A stretch of 50,439 nt of DNA from assembly GCA_019429055.1 (NCBI GenBank), contig JAHYJP010000006.1, forward strand, positions 1 to 50,439, read 5' to 3'. Source of the stretch: Bacteroidales bacterium. Its GTDB lineage: Bacteria > Bacteroidota > Bacteroidia > Bacteroidales > UBA7960. Under the pieces are notes generated by a model, which ran no database searches, was not told the DNA's origin, and saw only the letters and a program-made list of their open reading frames with translations. Made by a program: the position numbers and the translations under genes. Within the stretch, counting starts at the first letter, position 1. Every line of letters starts with the position of its first letter. Shown here piece after piece: positions 16,766 through 25,260 of this stretch.

Positions 16766-17339
16766 CTAATTAGATTCCAGTCTGTTTTTGAACTGTTTCC
16801 ATTCCTCCATGTCAAATTCTTTAAAGGCAATGGCAGTCTTTTCTTCAATAACTCCCTCAAGAAATTCAGCCCTTTCCAGTGATGCCGGATGAGTACTTAT
16901 CCATTGCAATTCGCGGGGTAAAACATCCAGTTCTTCTGAAAATCTGTGGAAAAGGTCTGCAAGGCTTTGTGGGTTGTAGCCGGCATTTACCAGGTATTCA
17001 AAGGCCAGAAGATCGGCCTCGCTTTCAAGAGAACGGCTATACGTGTTTGAAGCAAGCATTTTGGCCACTTCCCGCAAAAGCTCCATATTGTAATTTCCGG
17101 ATACGGCTGCAAAGAGCGCTGCTGTGCCGACTTCCCGGCTGAGTTTTCGCATTACATGATCCGATTCCACATGGGCTATTTCATGAGCTATCACACCTAT
17201 AAACTCTTCGGGTGTTTCGGTAAAACCAACAAAAATACCTGCCATTGGCCATAATGAACATGTCAACTTTATTCTCTTCCATGCGTATTAATTTTTTGGT
17301 TGGTTTGCCTACTCTTATGGATTTTCGGTTGCTCCCCGT
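16766..17339 (-). pseudogene. M48-family zinc metalloprotease, broken at the 5' end
   Basis: The intact part (16766-17266, 166 codons from ATG) has the zinc-binding H28-E-I-A-H32 motif and the downstream ESEAD at 81-85 that supplies the third ligand, ending in WISTHPASLERAEFLEG, typical of periplasmic M48 proteases such as BepA. The expected N-terminus is missing. Upstream on the same strand, in another frame, the DNA reads KSIRVGKPTKKLIRMEEN then VDMFIMANG, which resembles the strand just before the HExxH helix of this family. The two parts are joined only if a frameshift near 17240 is allowed, and that frame meets a stop above 17339. No signal peptide is found. A functional short protein is possible but unlikely. 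Confidence 0.65.
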
Positions 17340-17541
17340 TTATAATGGTTTCAGCTCCATTTTATTTGTTTAAAACAGAGTTTAATTAACTGTTTTATTT
17401 TCTGCAGCAACAAAAATATGAAAAAAATCCAGAAATGTTAATGTTTCTAAAACAAAAGGGAATTTTAAGCAGACGAATTATCAATTTGAGAAAATGGTTA
17501 ATAGAATATGATTATGTTTGACTTTTAAAAAAAACATTTGA

Positions 17542-17955
17542 ATGTTAAGTCCGGATATCATCAACGGGTTACTCAGCGAATTGAGTTTTCGAGCCAGCCG
17601 AAGCAGCGGGGCAGGGGGGCAGCATGTGAACAAAGTTAGCAGCAGGGTTGAGTTGCGGTTTGATGTTGCAGGATCATCATGGCTTACGGATATTCAGAAA
17701 AGCAGAATTCAGGAAAAACTGACATCCAGGATCACCGGTCAGGGCGAGTTGATAATTGTTAGTGAAAAATCACGCTCGCAGCATCAGAACAAAGAAGATT
17801 GCATTGAACGATTTCTGGAATTACTCCATCAGGCACTAAAACCTGAAAAGAAGAGAGTTCCTACGCGGCCATCCAAATCTTCGCGACTTAAAAGGCTGGA
17901 AAAGAAAAAGCAACACTCCTTCAAAAAGGAACAAAGACGAAAACCGGATATATAA
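17542..17955 (+). CDS. arfB: Alternative ribosome-rescue factor / peptidyl-tRNA hydrolase ArfB
   Basis: This 137-aa protein has the class I release-factor catalytic domain with the GGQ motif in SGAGGQHVNKVSSRVELRF (residues about 22-40), and a basic C-terminal tail (RLKRLEKKKQHSFKKEQRR). It lacks the stop-codon recognition domains of RF1/RF2. ArfB releases nascent chains from ribosomes stalled at mRNA ends by inserting the tail into the mRNA channel. Length fits the family (about 135-140). It is divergent from the broken M48 gene, with a 200-base AT-rich gap, and is followed by the second palindromic repeat. Confidence 0.95.
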   Translation: MLSPDIINGLLSELSFRASRSSGAGGQHVNKVSSRVELRFDVAGSSWLTDIQKSRIQEKLTSRITGQGELIIVSEKSRSQHQNKEDCIERFLELLHQALKPEKKRVPTRPSKSSRLKRLEKKKQHSFKKEQRRKPDI

Positions 17956-17957
17956 AA

Positions 17958-18081
17958 AAATCTGTCTTGAAAGTCAGCAGTAATTTGGACGCTGAGCCTG
18001 TCGAAGTGGGTATCTGACTGGTAATCAGATGTCGTTTCGACAGGCTCAACGGCCAGCTGGCAGTTTTGAGACAGCCTCTTT
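17958..18081. mobile_element. MITE-like palindromic element, copy 2
   Basis: The core arms GACGCTGAGCCTGTCGAAG (17988-18006) and GTTTCGACAGGCTCAACG (18034-18051) are nearly identical to copy 1. The inner stem differs (ATCTGA/TCAGAT, 18012-18017 and 18025-18030). The outer ends are TCTGTCTTGAAA (17961-17972) and TTTTGAGACAGCCTCTTT (18064-18081), again inverted and close to the AAAGAGGC ends of copy 1. Like copy 1, it lies between convergent genes, arfB and pepD. Confidence 0.7.
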
Positions 18082-18112
18082 GGGTTTGATTTCTTTAAGA
18101 AATATTTCTGAA

Positions 18113-19573
18113 TTATTTTTTCGGGGCATTTTTCAGCGTCTCAACGAGGAAGTCCCAGAAAAGCCCAACGGTTTTAATATTTACCTTCTCGTCAGGAGAA
18201 TGCGGGTTGCGGATGGTTGGCCCGAAGGAAATCATATCCAGGTTGGGATAAACTCCGCCAATCAGTCCGCACTCCAGGCCGGCGTGGATTACTTTTACTT
18301 CAGGCACCTGGCCGAATTTCTGCTGGTAAACATTCTTCATGGTTTGCAGGATGGGTGATTTCACATTGGGTTTCCAGCCCGGATAGGAACCCGAATGTTC
18401 CACTTCTGCTCCTGCCATTTCAAATACCGAGCGCATCATGTTGCAAAGGTCGTCTTTGGCAGAATCAACAGAACTTCTTTGCAGGGTACAAACTTCAACT
18501 TTGCCATTATTGGATTTTACAATAGCCAGGTTTGTGCTGGTTTCCACTACCTCGGGCATGTCATCAATCATGCGGATTACGCCATTGGGACAGCCATATA
18601 TGCCGTTGAAAAGCTGTGCGGTAACAGCAGGATCTATTACAGTATCCGGGGTATTGGTTTTGCTCACCAGCAATTGAAAATCGGGCTCTACGTTTTTGAG
18701 TTCATTTTTGATTTTCAGGCTTAATTCTTTGGCAAGGTTTAGAAACTTATCTTCGTTTTCTTTGGGAACTACCACAATGGCGGTTGCTTCGCGCGGAATG
18801 GCATTGCGAAGACTTCCTCCTTCGATAGAATGCAGTTGCAGACTAAGATCACGGTTTGCCTGCCACAATAAGCGATTCATGATTTTATTGGCATTACCAC
18901 GCCCCAGTTTGATATCCAGCCCGGAATGTCCTCCTTTAAGACCCTTTACATCAACTTTATACGCTTCAACCGCGCCAACCACATCAGTTTCACCAAAATG
19001 AAACCAGGCTGTAGTGTCAATACCACCGGCGCATCCGATATAAAGCTCGCCTTCATCTTCCGAATCCAGGTTCATCAGGATATCTCCCTTTAAAAAGCCT
19101 TCCTTAAGAGCAAATGCCCCGGTCATGCCGGTTTCTTCATCAATTGTAAAAAGGCATTCAATGGGTCCGTGCTCAAGATCTTTGGCGGCTAGCACAGCCA
19201 TTGCTGCAGCTGCACCAATACCGTTATCGGCACCCAGAGTAGTGCCGCGGGCTTTTACCCATTCGCCGTCAATCCAGGGTTGTATGGGATCTTTCTCAAA
19301 ATCGTGCTGTGTGTCGTTGTTTTTCTGCGGAACCATGTCCAGGTGCCCCTGCAAAACAATAGTCTGACGGTTTTCGTATCCCCTGGTGGCGGGTTTTCTG
19401 ATAACAATATTGCCCACGGTGTCTATCTGGGTTTCAAGTCCGAGATCTTCTCCGAATTTTTTCACATAGGCAATGATCTTCTCCTCCTTTTTAGATGGAT
19501 GGGGAATGTTGCAAATGTCTTCAAAATAATTCCACAGGGGTTTGGGTTCAAGGTTTGATAATACTTTGCTCAT
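18113..19573 (-). CDS. pepD: Aminoacyl-histidine dipeptidase (M20C, Xaa-His dipeptidase)
   Basis: This 486-aa cytosolic zinc peptidase releases the C-terminal residue of dipeptides such as carnosine-like Xaa-His and has broad dipeptidase activity. Motifs are the first metal ligands in VLQGHLDMVPQK (about residue 78), the shared ligand in TLGADNGIGAAAAM (about 118), the catalytic pair in FTIDEETGMTGAF (about 147), and LDSEDEGELYIGCAGG. The long inserted lid domain after residue 200 marks the M20C group. Length is normal for PepD. Its gene starts 4 bases after the PqqD-like gene, so the two are co-transcribed. Confidence 0.96.
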   Translation of the reverse strand: MSKVLSNLEPKPLWNYFEDICNIPHPSKKEEKIIAYVKKFGEDLGLETQIDTVGNIVIRKPATRGYENRQTIVLQGHLDMVPQKNNDTQHDFEKDPIQPWIDGEWVKARGTTLGADNGIGAAAAMAVLAAKDLEHGPIECLFTIDEETGMTGAFALKEGFLKGDILMNLDSEDEGELYIGCAGGIDTTAWFHFGETDVVGAVEAYKVDVKGLKGGHSGLDIKLGRGNANKIMNRLLWQANRDLSLQLHSIEGGSLRNAIPREATAIVVVPKENEDKFLNLAKELSLKIKNELKNVEPDFQLLVSKTNTPDTVIDPAVTAQLFNGIYGCPNGVIRMIDDMPEVVETSTNLAIVKSNNGKVEVCTLQRSSVDSAKDDLCNMMRSVFEMAGAEVEHSGSYPGWKPNVKSPILQTMKNVYQQKFGQVPEVKVIHAGLECGLIGGVYPNLDMISFGPTIRNPHSPDEKVNIKTVGLFWDFLVETLKNAPKK

Positions 19574-19577
19574 GATG

Positions 19578-19961
19578 TTATTTTTTTAGGATTTCATTAA
19601 AGGTGATAAGCTTTTGCATATATAGCTGAGAAAAAAATCGGGTTACCCGGTCTTCGGCAGGGTGAATTTTTTCCTGGTATTTTTCTTTGAGATTCTGGCA
19701 AATTTTACGAACATCGCTTTTTCCGTCGCAGAGTAGCCAGGTATCGGAACCCAGTTCATCCAGTTCAAGCGTTATGTAAGGATATTTCAGGCGTGGTTGT
19801 AATAATCTTTTTCCCAGAAAATCTTTAAAGCGAGGTATCAGAACAGTTACAATTCCATTTTCATCGGTTTTATGATCAAACCTGCGTATGGGAGTGAGTG
19901 AAAGAAAATTGGCGTTTTTAAGTATCTTCTTTCGTTTGAAATATCCTACCTGCTTGTGCAT
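19578..19961 (-). CDS. PqqD-like protein
   Basis: This 127-aa protein has a PqqD fold in its C-terminal 90 residues: IPRFKDFLGKRLLQPRL, the LDELGSDTWLLCDGKSDVRKIC helix-turn region, and a closing helix with RFFSQLYMQKLI. PqqD proteins act as peptide chaperones that present substrates to radical-SAM enzymes. No radical-SAM partner or PQQ precursor peptide is nearby; instead it is coupled 4 bases upstream of pepD. Stand-alone PqqD-like proteins with this extended N-terminus occur in Bacteroidota and their partner is unknown. Confidence 0.82.
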   Translation of the reverse strand: MHKQVGYFKRKKILKNANFLSLTPIRRFDHKTDENGIVTVLIPRFKDFLGKRLLQPRLKYPYITLELDELGSDTWLLCDGKSDVRKICQNLKEKYQEKIHPAEDRVTRFFSQLYMQKLITFNEILKK

Positions 19962-20004
19962 ACCTTCTTCAAATTATTCGGGTTAAGTTATTTTGTATGG
20001 TTTG

Positions 20005-20012
20005 CAAACCTA
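20005..20012 (-). promoter_or_regulatory. Candidate -7 promoter element for the pqqD-like/pepD unit
   Basis: On the minus strand the sequence reads TAGGTTTG, a full TAnnTTTG match, 43 bases upstream of the PqqD-like start. It would drive both that gene and pepD. Confidence 0.5.
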
Positions 20013-20079
20013 AGGATTTTTTAAAGATTGCCATCCTAAAACGTCATAAAAATAATGAAAGGGCATTTATGTCTGAAAT

Positions 20080-20706
20080 TTATTTGCCCGGGAAAATATG
20101 CACCACTTTCTTGGTTTCAAAAAATTCTTCCGAAAAGTAATCCGGAATATGGTAGATTTTATAATTATAAGGAATGCATTTCAATTCATCCTGAAATTCA
20201 CCACCTTTCAAATAAAGAACTCCGTTAGGCAAACTGTTGATTCCTGCTGATTTTATTTTGTTCTGAACCCATCCCATGAATGCAGGTAAAGCGGTAACTG
20301 CGCGGCTGACAATAAAGTCAAATTTTCCCGGAACATTTTCTGCCCTTTCGCGAAGGGGAGTTACATTATTAAGTTCAAGAACCCCCTTTACTTCACTAAC
20401 TACTTTGATTTTTTTTTCAATGGAGTCAACCAGTGTAAAATGGCATTCAGGAAATAAAATGGCAAGCGGAATTCCCGGGAAACCCCCACCAGTACCAACA
20501 TCCATAATATGGGTTCCGGGAACGAAATGGATTATTTTAGCTATTGATAAAGAGTGCAAAACATGATGGGTGTAAAAATTAACCATATCTTTTCGTGATA
20601 TAACATTGATTTTATTGTTCCATTCTTCGTAAAGAGGTTTTAACTGTTCCAGTTTTTCAAGTTTTTCCGGCTCCAGATCAGAAAAATATTTTCTTATGAT
20701 TTCCAT
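20080..20706 (-). CDS. rsmG: 16S rRNA (guanine527-N7)-methyltransferase
   Basis: RsmG methylates G527 in the 530 loop of 16S rRNA. The 208-aa protein, taken from the ATG at 20706 (MEIIRKYF; an ATG at 20724 would add six residues), has the SAM-binding HIMDVGTGGGFPGIPLAI at about residues 65-82, preceded by WNNKINVISRKD and FYTHHVLHSLSI. The FDFIVSRAVTALPAF strand completes the core. Length is normal. In some bacteria loss of this gene gives low-level streptomycin resistance. It is a single gene, divergent from the glucosaminidase gene. Confidence 0.96.
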   Translation of the reverse strand: MEIIRKYFSDLEPEKLEKLEQLKPLYEEWNNKINVISRKDMVNFYTHHVLHSLSIAKIIHFVPGTHIMDVGTGGGFPGIPLAILFPECHFTLVDSIEKKIKVVSEVKGVLELNNVTPLRERAENVPGKFDFIVSRAVTALPAFMGWVQNKIKSAGINSLPNGVLYLKGGEFQDELKCIPYNYKIYHIPDYFSEEFFETKKVVHIFPGK

Positions 20707-20819
20707 CATCAAAGTTTTTAACAAATGATCATCAAAATTAATGATTTATGAAAGGAAATGCTGTTTATTGGTGTGGATTAAATTGTACGAAGAATCAGTT
20801 CAATTTGCTGAAAAATAAT

Positions 20820-20827
20820 TAGGTTTG
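20820..20827 (+). promoter_or_regulatory. Candidate -7 promoter element for the glucosaminidase gene
   Basis: TAGGTTTG fully matches TAnnTTTG and lies 43 bases upstream of the ATG at 20871, in the 164-base gap between divergent rsmG and the glucosaminidase gene. A TTTG at 20804-20807 is too close to serve as the -33 element. Confidence 0.5.
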
Positions 20828-20870
20828 TAGTAGAATACGTTCTATTTTATTTCCGAATCCCTCTGAAACT

Positions 20871-21866
20871 ATGTATATACCAAAAAATATTTCAAAAGTT
20901 TTAATTTTTTTACTGATATCGCTGGTCAGCCTTTATACAGTTAAAACCTCCGGAGCCTATGCCCAGCAACAAATGTCGCTTGAGCAATACATTGAAATGT
21001 ACAAGCATGTTGCTATGGAAGAAATGCGCAGGCACGGAATACCAGCCAGTATTAAACTTGCACAAGGAATTCTGGAATCGGGCTTTGGCAACAGTGATCT
21101 GGCGGTTATTGGCAATAATCATTTTGGTATTAAATGTCACGGATGGGATGGGCGCACTTTTTACAAAGATGATGATGCAAAGAATGAATGTTTCAGAGCT
21201 TATGACGACCCGATACAATCATTTCGGGATCATTCGGAGTTTTTGACCACACGCGAACGTTATTCCCCTTTGTTCGATCTTGATATTACTGATTACCGGG
21301 GTTGGGCTCGGGGTCTGAGACGTGCCGGTTATGCAACCAATCCACGATATCCTGATCTTCTGATTGGTGTTATTGAGCGTAATAGTTTGTATGAGTTTGA
21401 CAGGCAGGTTGCAGGCACACTCGCTGCCCGAAACCCTTCTGCCATTTCGTCAAGACCTGCACGAAATACGCGTCAGCAGGGTACGACACAACAAAGCCAG
21501 TCGGCTTCAGCTTCAGCTGTTCGCGAGATACATCTAAACAACAGGGTACGATATGTATATGCCCGTGCAGGAGATACACCTGAAAGCATTGCAGAAGAAA
21601 TGGGAATGTGGCCCAGAGAGATATACAGTTACAACGAAATGGAAAGCAGCGGCATTTTAAAACCCGGACAAATCGTTTACCTGCAACCCAAAAGAAGAAG
21701 AGGAAGTGAACAATACCATTTTGTAAAAAGCGGGGAAACCATGTATGAAATATCGCAACAATATGCAATTCGCCTGAGTAGCCTCTATCGCCGCAACAAT
21801 ATGGAAAAAGGTCAGGAACCAACTACCGGACAAAGAATTTACCTGCGCGGAAGGGCCAGGGATTAA
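20871..21866 (+). CDS. Secreted glucosaminidase with two LysM domains
   Basis: This 331-aa protein starts with a membrane-type signal peptide (ISKVLIFLLISLVSLYTV, cut near AYAQQ). A GH73-like mannosyl-glycoprotein endo-beta-N-acetylglucosaminidase domain spans about residues 35-185; its catalytic glutamate is in LAQGILESGFGNSDLA, followed by NNHFGIKCHGWDG. A glutamine/serine-rich linker leads to two LysM repeats, about 220-270 (VRYVYARAGDTPESIAEEM) and 281-325 (YHFVKSGETMYEISQQY). LysM domains bind peptidoglycan and the enzyme cleaves its glycan chains, so a role in wall turnover or cell separation is likely. Confidence 0.94.
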   Translation: MYIPKNISKVLIFLLISLVSLYTVKTSGAYAQQQMSLEQYIEMYKHVAMEEMRRHGIPASIKLAQGILESGFGNSDLAVIGNNHFGIKCHGWDGRTFYKDDDAKNECFRAYDDPIQSFRDHSEFLTTRERYSPLFDLDITDYRGWARGLRRAGYATNPRYPDLLIGVIERNSLYEFDRQVAGTLAARNPSAISSRPARNTRQQGTTQQSQSASASAVREIHLNNRVRYVYARAGDTPESIAEEMGMWPREIYSYNEMESSGILKPGQIVYLQPKRRRGSEQYHFVKSGETMYEISQQYAIRLSSLYRRNNMEKGQEPTTGQRIYLRGRARD

Positions 21867-21894
21867 GGTTTCTTTCCGGAGCGAAGTCCTGAGT

Positions 21895-24009
21895 TTACCG
21901 GATGGCAAGTTCAAAAGCACCTCGTTCCCTGACAGGCCAGCAATCAATCCCCAGCTCTTCACACTCTTCAGCCCATCTTTGACTGTTGCGGAAACTATTG
22001 GAACTATCAATAATGACAGATGATCCGGGGTATATCTCATTTAATTTTTCAATTGAAATACGCGGATTCCCGGAAAGAACCAGATAATTTATCCCATCGG
22101 TAGCTTCAGAAAAATCAGAAACATCTTCGGGTTGAATGATCTTGATGGTTTGTCCTGCAAAATAAATGAATGGGCCTCGTTTATAAATTCCATCAGCTAT
22201 ATATTTTTCATCATCAGGGTTAATAATATCCTGAACTTTTCCTGCGGTTCCCATTCTCAAACGATTCTCATTAACATGAAAAGATAAATTACGCGGATTG
22301 GAAAGAGTGGTTTCACAGGCAAGAAAATAACAGCTTTTCCCATTAAAAAAGTCAATCGCCGATCCATTGGGTACCTGGTATACAACCAGCCGTTGTTGCC
22401 TGTTACTTTTGATATGACGCATCGATAACGAAATACTCAGCAGGAGTCCGGTAAGAAGTATGGCAAATGCATAGGGTTTTTTAGCCGAAACCCAAAACAT
22501 CCCTGCAACAGCGATCAACCCAAAAATAAATAATGTTTCATGAAATGTAATGAAAACATTCATGGAAACCGAACCGGGAAGCCCTTCAATTATCCTTACG
22601 ATATTATGCAATACCAGAACAATGAATGATAAAACAGTACCTGCAATCTGCGATAGAAAACTAATAGGTGAAATGATAAAGAAGAAAATCCCGGTTTTTA
22701 TGATCAAACCTGTAAGTGGAATTACTGCGAGGTTGGTAAGCAGAAAATAATTGGGAAACTGGTTGAAGTAGTACAATGCAAGGGGGCCGGTGCCCAACTG
22801 GGCTGCCAGCGACACTGTAATGATTCCCCAGGAATAGTCAAGCAAAGGATTTTTAAAATACAGCAATTTGTAAAACATGGGTTGCAACCAAACGATACTT
22901 ATTACTGCAATATACGAAAGCTGAAAACCAATCCTGGTAATAATAAACGGATCCAGTATTACCAGGAATAGTGCCGATGCTGCAAGCGTGTTATAGATGT
23001 TAGTGCTGCGGCTGAAGCTCTGTCCGACAGCCACAAAACTGAACATAGTTGAAGCCCGCATTACCGATGGTGAAAAACCTGTAATAGCTGCATAGAACCA
23101 GATCAATATGATGATTGCCATGGTTTTGATTATCCTTCCACGGGGTAGTTTTTTAAGAAATCCAAGCAGAATGTTGAGTGCAAGGAAAATAATGCCCACA
23201 TGAAGTCCTGATACACACAAAATATGCATAGCTCCTGCACCAGCAAACTCCCGCTGAAGATCTTCATCCAGATAATCGCGATAACCCAGCAATAATGCCG
23301 ATGCCACAGAAAACTCCCGACCACTGATATTATTGGTTTCAAGGGTTTCCAGTGCTTTTTGTCGCATTTGATGAGCAAAAGAAACAATAATATTACCCTC
23401 ATTACCGCCACCCTGATACCAATGTCCTGACCTGCGATAAACCTGGTGGAAGATATTCTGATTGGCAAGAAAATTTTTAAAATTGAATGCATTGGGGTTT
23501 TGCGGTGGCCTGACTTCCTGAATGTTATTCTCAATAAAAATTATGTCTCCATAGTTTAGAGATGCTGATAATGAATCTTTTTCAAGGTAGGCAATGAGTT
23601 TCCCTTTCACCTTAACCATTGTATCACCTGATATAATGTGGGTTGCCCGCCCCACAATCTGGTATGTATTGGTTTTTTCGGAAACGGGTTCAATTAACCC
23701 GATTCTTAAAATGGAGTTCTCATATTGAAAATTGCTGAAATGATCAGGATGGTTTTTTTCATAACGCCCCTGGGCAAGCAAATAACCTGCAAAAACCATA
23801 AAAAACATGACGTTAAGCCCGAAGGCGAAACGAAAACTGAAGTGTTGCTGCAAACGCCATTCGATAAGGATTGATGCCAATAAGAAAATAATTATAGCTG
23901 ACAGGATTTCGGAAAGAGAAAAATAGTATTCGACCCGGGTGAAAAGAATAATCCCGGTTATAACCGGAATAATAATCCTTACAAGGGGAATATTTGAGTA
24001 ATGTGTCAT
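21895..24009 (-). CDS. ComEC/Rec2 family DNA-uptake channel protein
   Basis: This 704-aa multi-pass membrane protein matches the competence channel ComEC. It has an N-terminal soluble DUF4131-type domain after three short helices, then the core beginning at FAGAGAMHILCVSGLHVGII and continuing through GFSPSVMRASTMFSFVAVGQ, with about eight helices up to residue 530. The C-terminal 150 residues are soluble but do not show the metal-binding motif of the beta-lactamase-like domain found in B. subtilis ComEC; Bacteroidota versions often end this way. It would carry single-stranded DNA across the inner membrane. No other competence genes are in the window. Confidence 0.9.
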   Translation of the reverse strand: MTHYSNIPLVRIIIPVITGIILFTRVEYYFSLSEILSAIIIFLLASILIEWRLQQHFSFRFAFGLNVMFFMVFAGYLLAQGRYEKNHPDHFSNFQYENSILRIGLIEPVSEKTNTYQIVGRATHIISGDTMVKVKGKLIAYLEKDSLSASLNYGDIIFIENNIQEVRPPQNPNAFNFKNFLANQNIFHQVYRRSGHWYQGGGNEGNIIVSFAHQMRQKALETLETNNISGREFSVASALLLGYRDYLDEDLQREFAGAGAMHILCVSGLHVGIIFLALNILLGFLKKLPRGRIIKTMAIIILIWFYAAITGFSPSVMRASTMFSFVAVGQSFSRSTNIYNTLAASALFLVILDPFIITRIGFQLSYIAVISIVWLQPMFYKLLYFKNPLLDYSWGIITVSLAAQLGTGPLALYYFNQFPNYFLLTNLAVIPLTGLIIKTGIFFFIISPISFLSQIAGTVLSFIVLVLHNIVRIIEGLPGSVSMNVFITFHETLFIFGLIAVAGMFWVSAKKPYAFAILLTGLLLSISLSMRHIKSNRQQRLVVYQVPNGSAIDFFNGKSCYFLACETTLSNPRNLSFHVNENRLRMGTAGKVQDIINPDDEKYIADGIYKRGPFIYFAGQTIKIIQPEDVSDFSEATDGINYLVLSGNPRISIEKLNEIYPGSSVIIDSSNSFRNSQRWAEECEELGIDCWPVRERGAFELAIR

Positions 24010-24084
24010 GCACCCAAAGTTTACTTTAAATTAGTAAAAGATGGGTAAAAAAACAAGTAAGTTGTGATGAATATCGTTTGTATT

Positions 24085-25260
24085 TTACCAGACTTCTTCG
24101 GTTTCCAGGTATTGTATGGATGTGTTCCTGTAATAGAATTTCAGAATTTCTTCACGTGAATGACCATGTCGTGCACGTTGCATGGCACCCTCCTGGCATA
24201 ATCCGACGCCATGTCCATATCCTTTCCCCGTTAGAAGTAGGTTTTCACCCTCAATCCTAATGGAAAAGTATGTAGATCTTAGCCCGAAATGCTCCCGGAT
24301 ATGTCTTAGGTGAACCCTTTCCCCGGGATCCAGATAATGTCTTCTGGACGATTGTCTGAAACCGGTTATTCCCTTCCATTCATTTTCGGTTGGGTTGTAT
24401 CGGTATCTTTGCTGCAAAAAGTTTCCCAGTTCCCGGGCACTGATTGTGGCCTGCCAATGAGAACCGGGCATGTCAGTGCAGTAGGTATCCTTATCGCTTC
24501 TCAGGTAAGGCAGAGCTTCAGTCCAAAGATCTTCAGAGTTTACGGTTTCACCACCGCAATTGGCATGGTAAACAGTGTTCAGAAGATTTCCGTTGCGATC
24601 GACTACAACTTCACCACGACATGTGTTAACAGCAGCAATTATACTGGCTTCGGTCGATTTGCCATAGTAAGCCTGGCAATGAACTTTATCGCAAAGATGA
24701 AATCCTTCATGCGAGTGGCGTTCAAGGTTCCGCAGCGCATAAGTTCGTATAATAATGGCCTGAACCTGGTAAAAGTTATCATGGTGATTGAAACCTGATT
24801 CCCATTGCACTGTGCCGGCCACATAGCTTTCAAACGGAACAGAGTTTATAAGGAAGAAACTCTCGTTTTTTACATCTATTTTCAGATCACCGTCATATCC
24901 TCTTAATTCCAGATCGCGGTTGGACGGATTTAAAATAAATGAATTATGGAATGCTGCCCCCTGAAGTCTTATTTCTTTTTCAGTATACAAAACAGAATCA
25001 TTACGAATAATATTAAACTCTGAGCCTTTTCTTTCGAAAGTTATTGTTGAAAAGGGCGTAAGTTCCAGTAATTTTTCATGATTGTTGTTGCAAACCAGAT
25101 ACCTGCCATGAGTTACAGTAAAATTGAACCGGTTGATTCTTTCACCGGAAAAAATTCCCACATCAATTATTTCAGGTATGGTACGGCCTGCAGTGCTTTG
25201 AGCAAAACAAAGGAAGCCCAAGAAAAATATGACCAAGTATTTCAATCGCATATCATTCAT
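24085..25260 (-). CDS. SpoIID/LytB domain protein (secreted)
   Basis: This 391-aa protein has a signal peptide (YLVIFFLGFLCFAQSTAGR) and a SpoIID/LytB domain from about residue 130 to the end, with VPFESYVAGTVQWES, QAIIIRTYALRNLERH, YHANCGGETVNSEDLW and the closing GKGYGHGVGLCQEGAMQRA. In sporulating Firmicutes SpoIID is a lytic transglycosylase that degrades peptidoglycan stripped of side peptides. This organism shows no sign of sporulation, so a general role in wall remodelling is inferred. The start codon overlaps the end of lpxB by 8 bases, so it is translated from the same mRNA. Confidence 0.92.
   Translation of the reverse strand: MNDMRLKYLVIFFLGFLCFAQSTAGRTIPEIIDVGIFSGERINRFNFTVTHGRYLVCNNNHEKLLELTPFSTITFERKGSEFNIIRNDSVLYTEKEIRLQGAAFHNSFILNPSNRDLELRGYDGDLKIDVKNESFFLINSVPFESYVAGTVQWESGFNHHDNFYQVQAIIIRTYALRNLERHSHEGFHLCDKVHCQAYYGKSTEASIIAAVNTCRGEVVVDRNGNLLNTVYHANCGGETVNSEDLWTEALPYLRSDKDTYCTDMPGSHWQATISARELGNFLQQRYRYNPTENEWKGITGFRQSSRRHYLDPGERVHLRHIREHFGLRSTYFSIRIEGENLLLTGKGYGHGVGLCQEGAMQRARHGHSREEILKFYYRNTSIQYLETEEVW

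Noticed and set aside
16458-16860. Open frames across tRNA-Gly and tRNA-Tyr
   Set aside because: They translate the tRNA genes and are not proteins.
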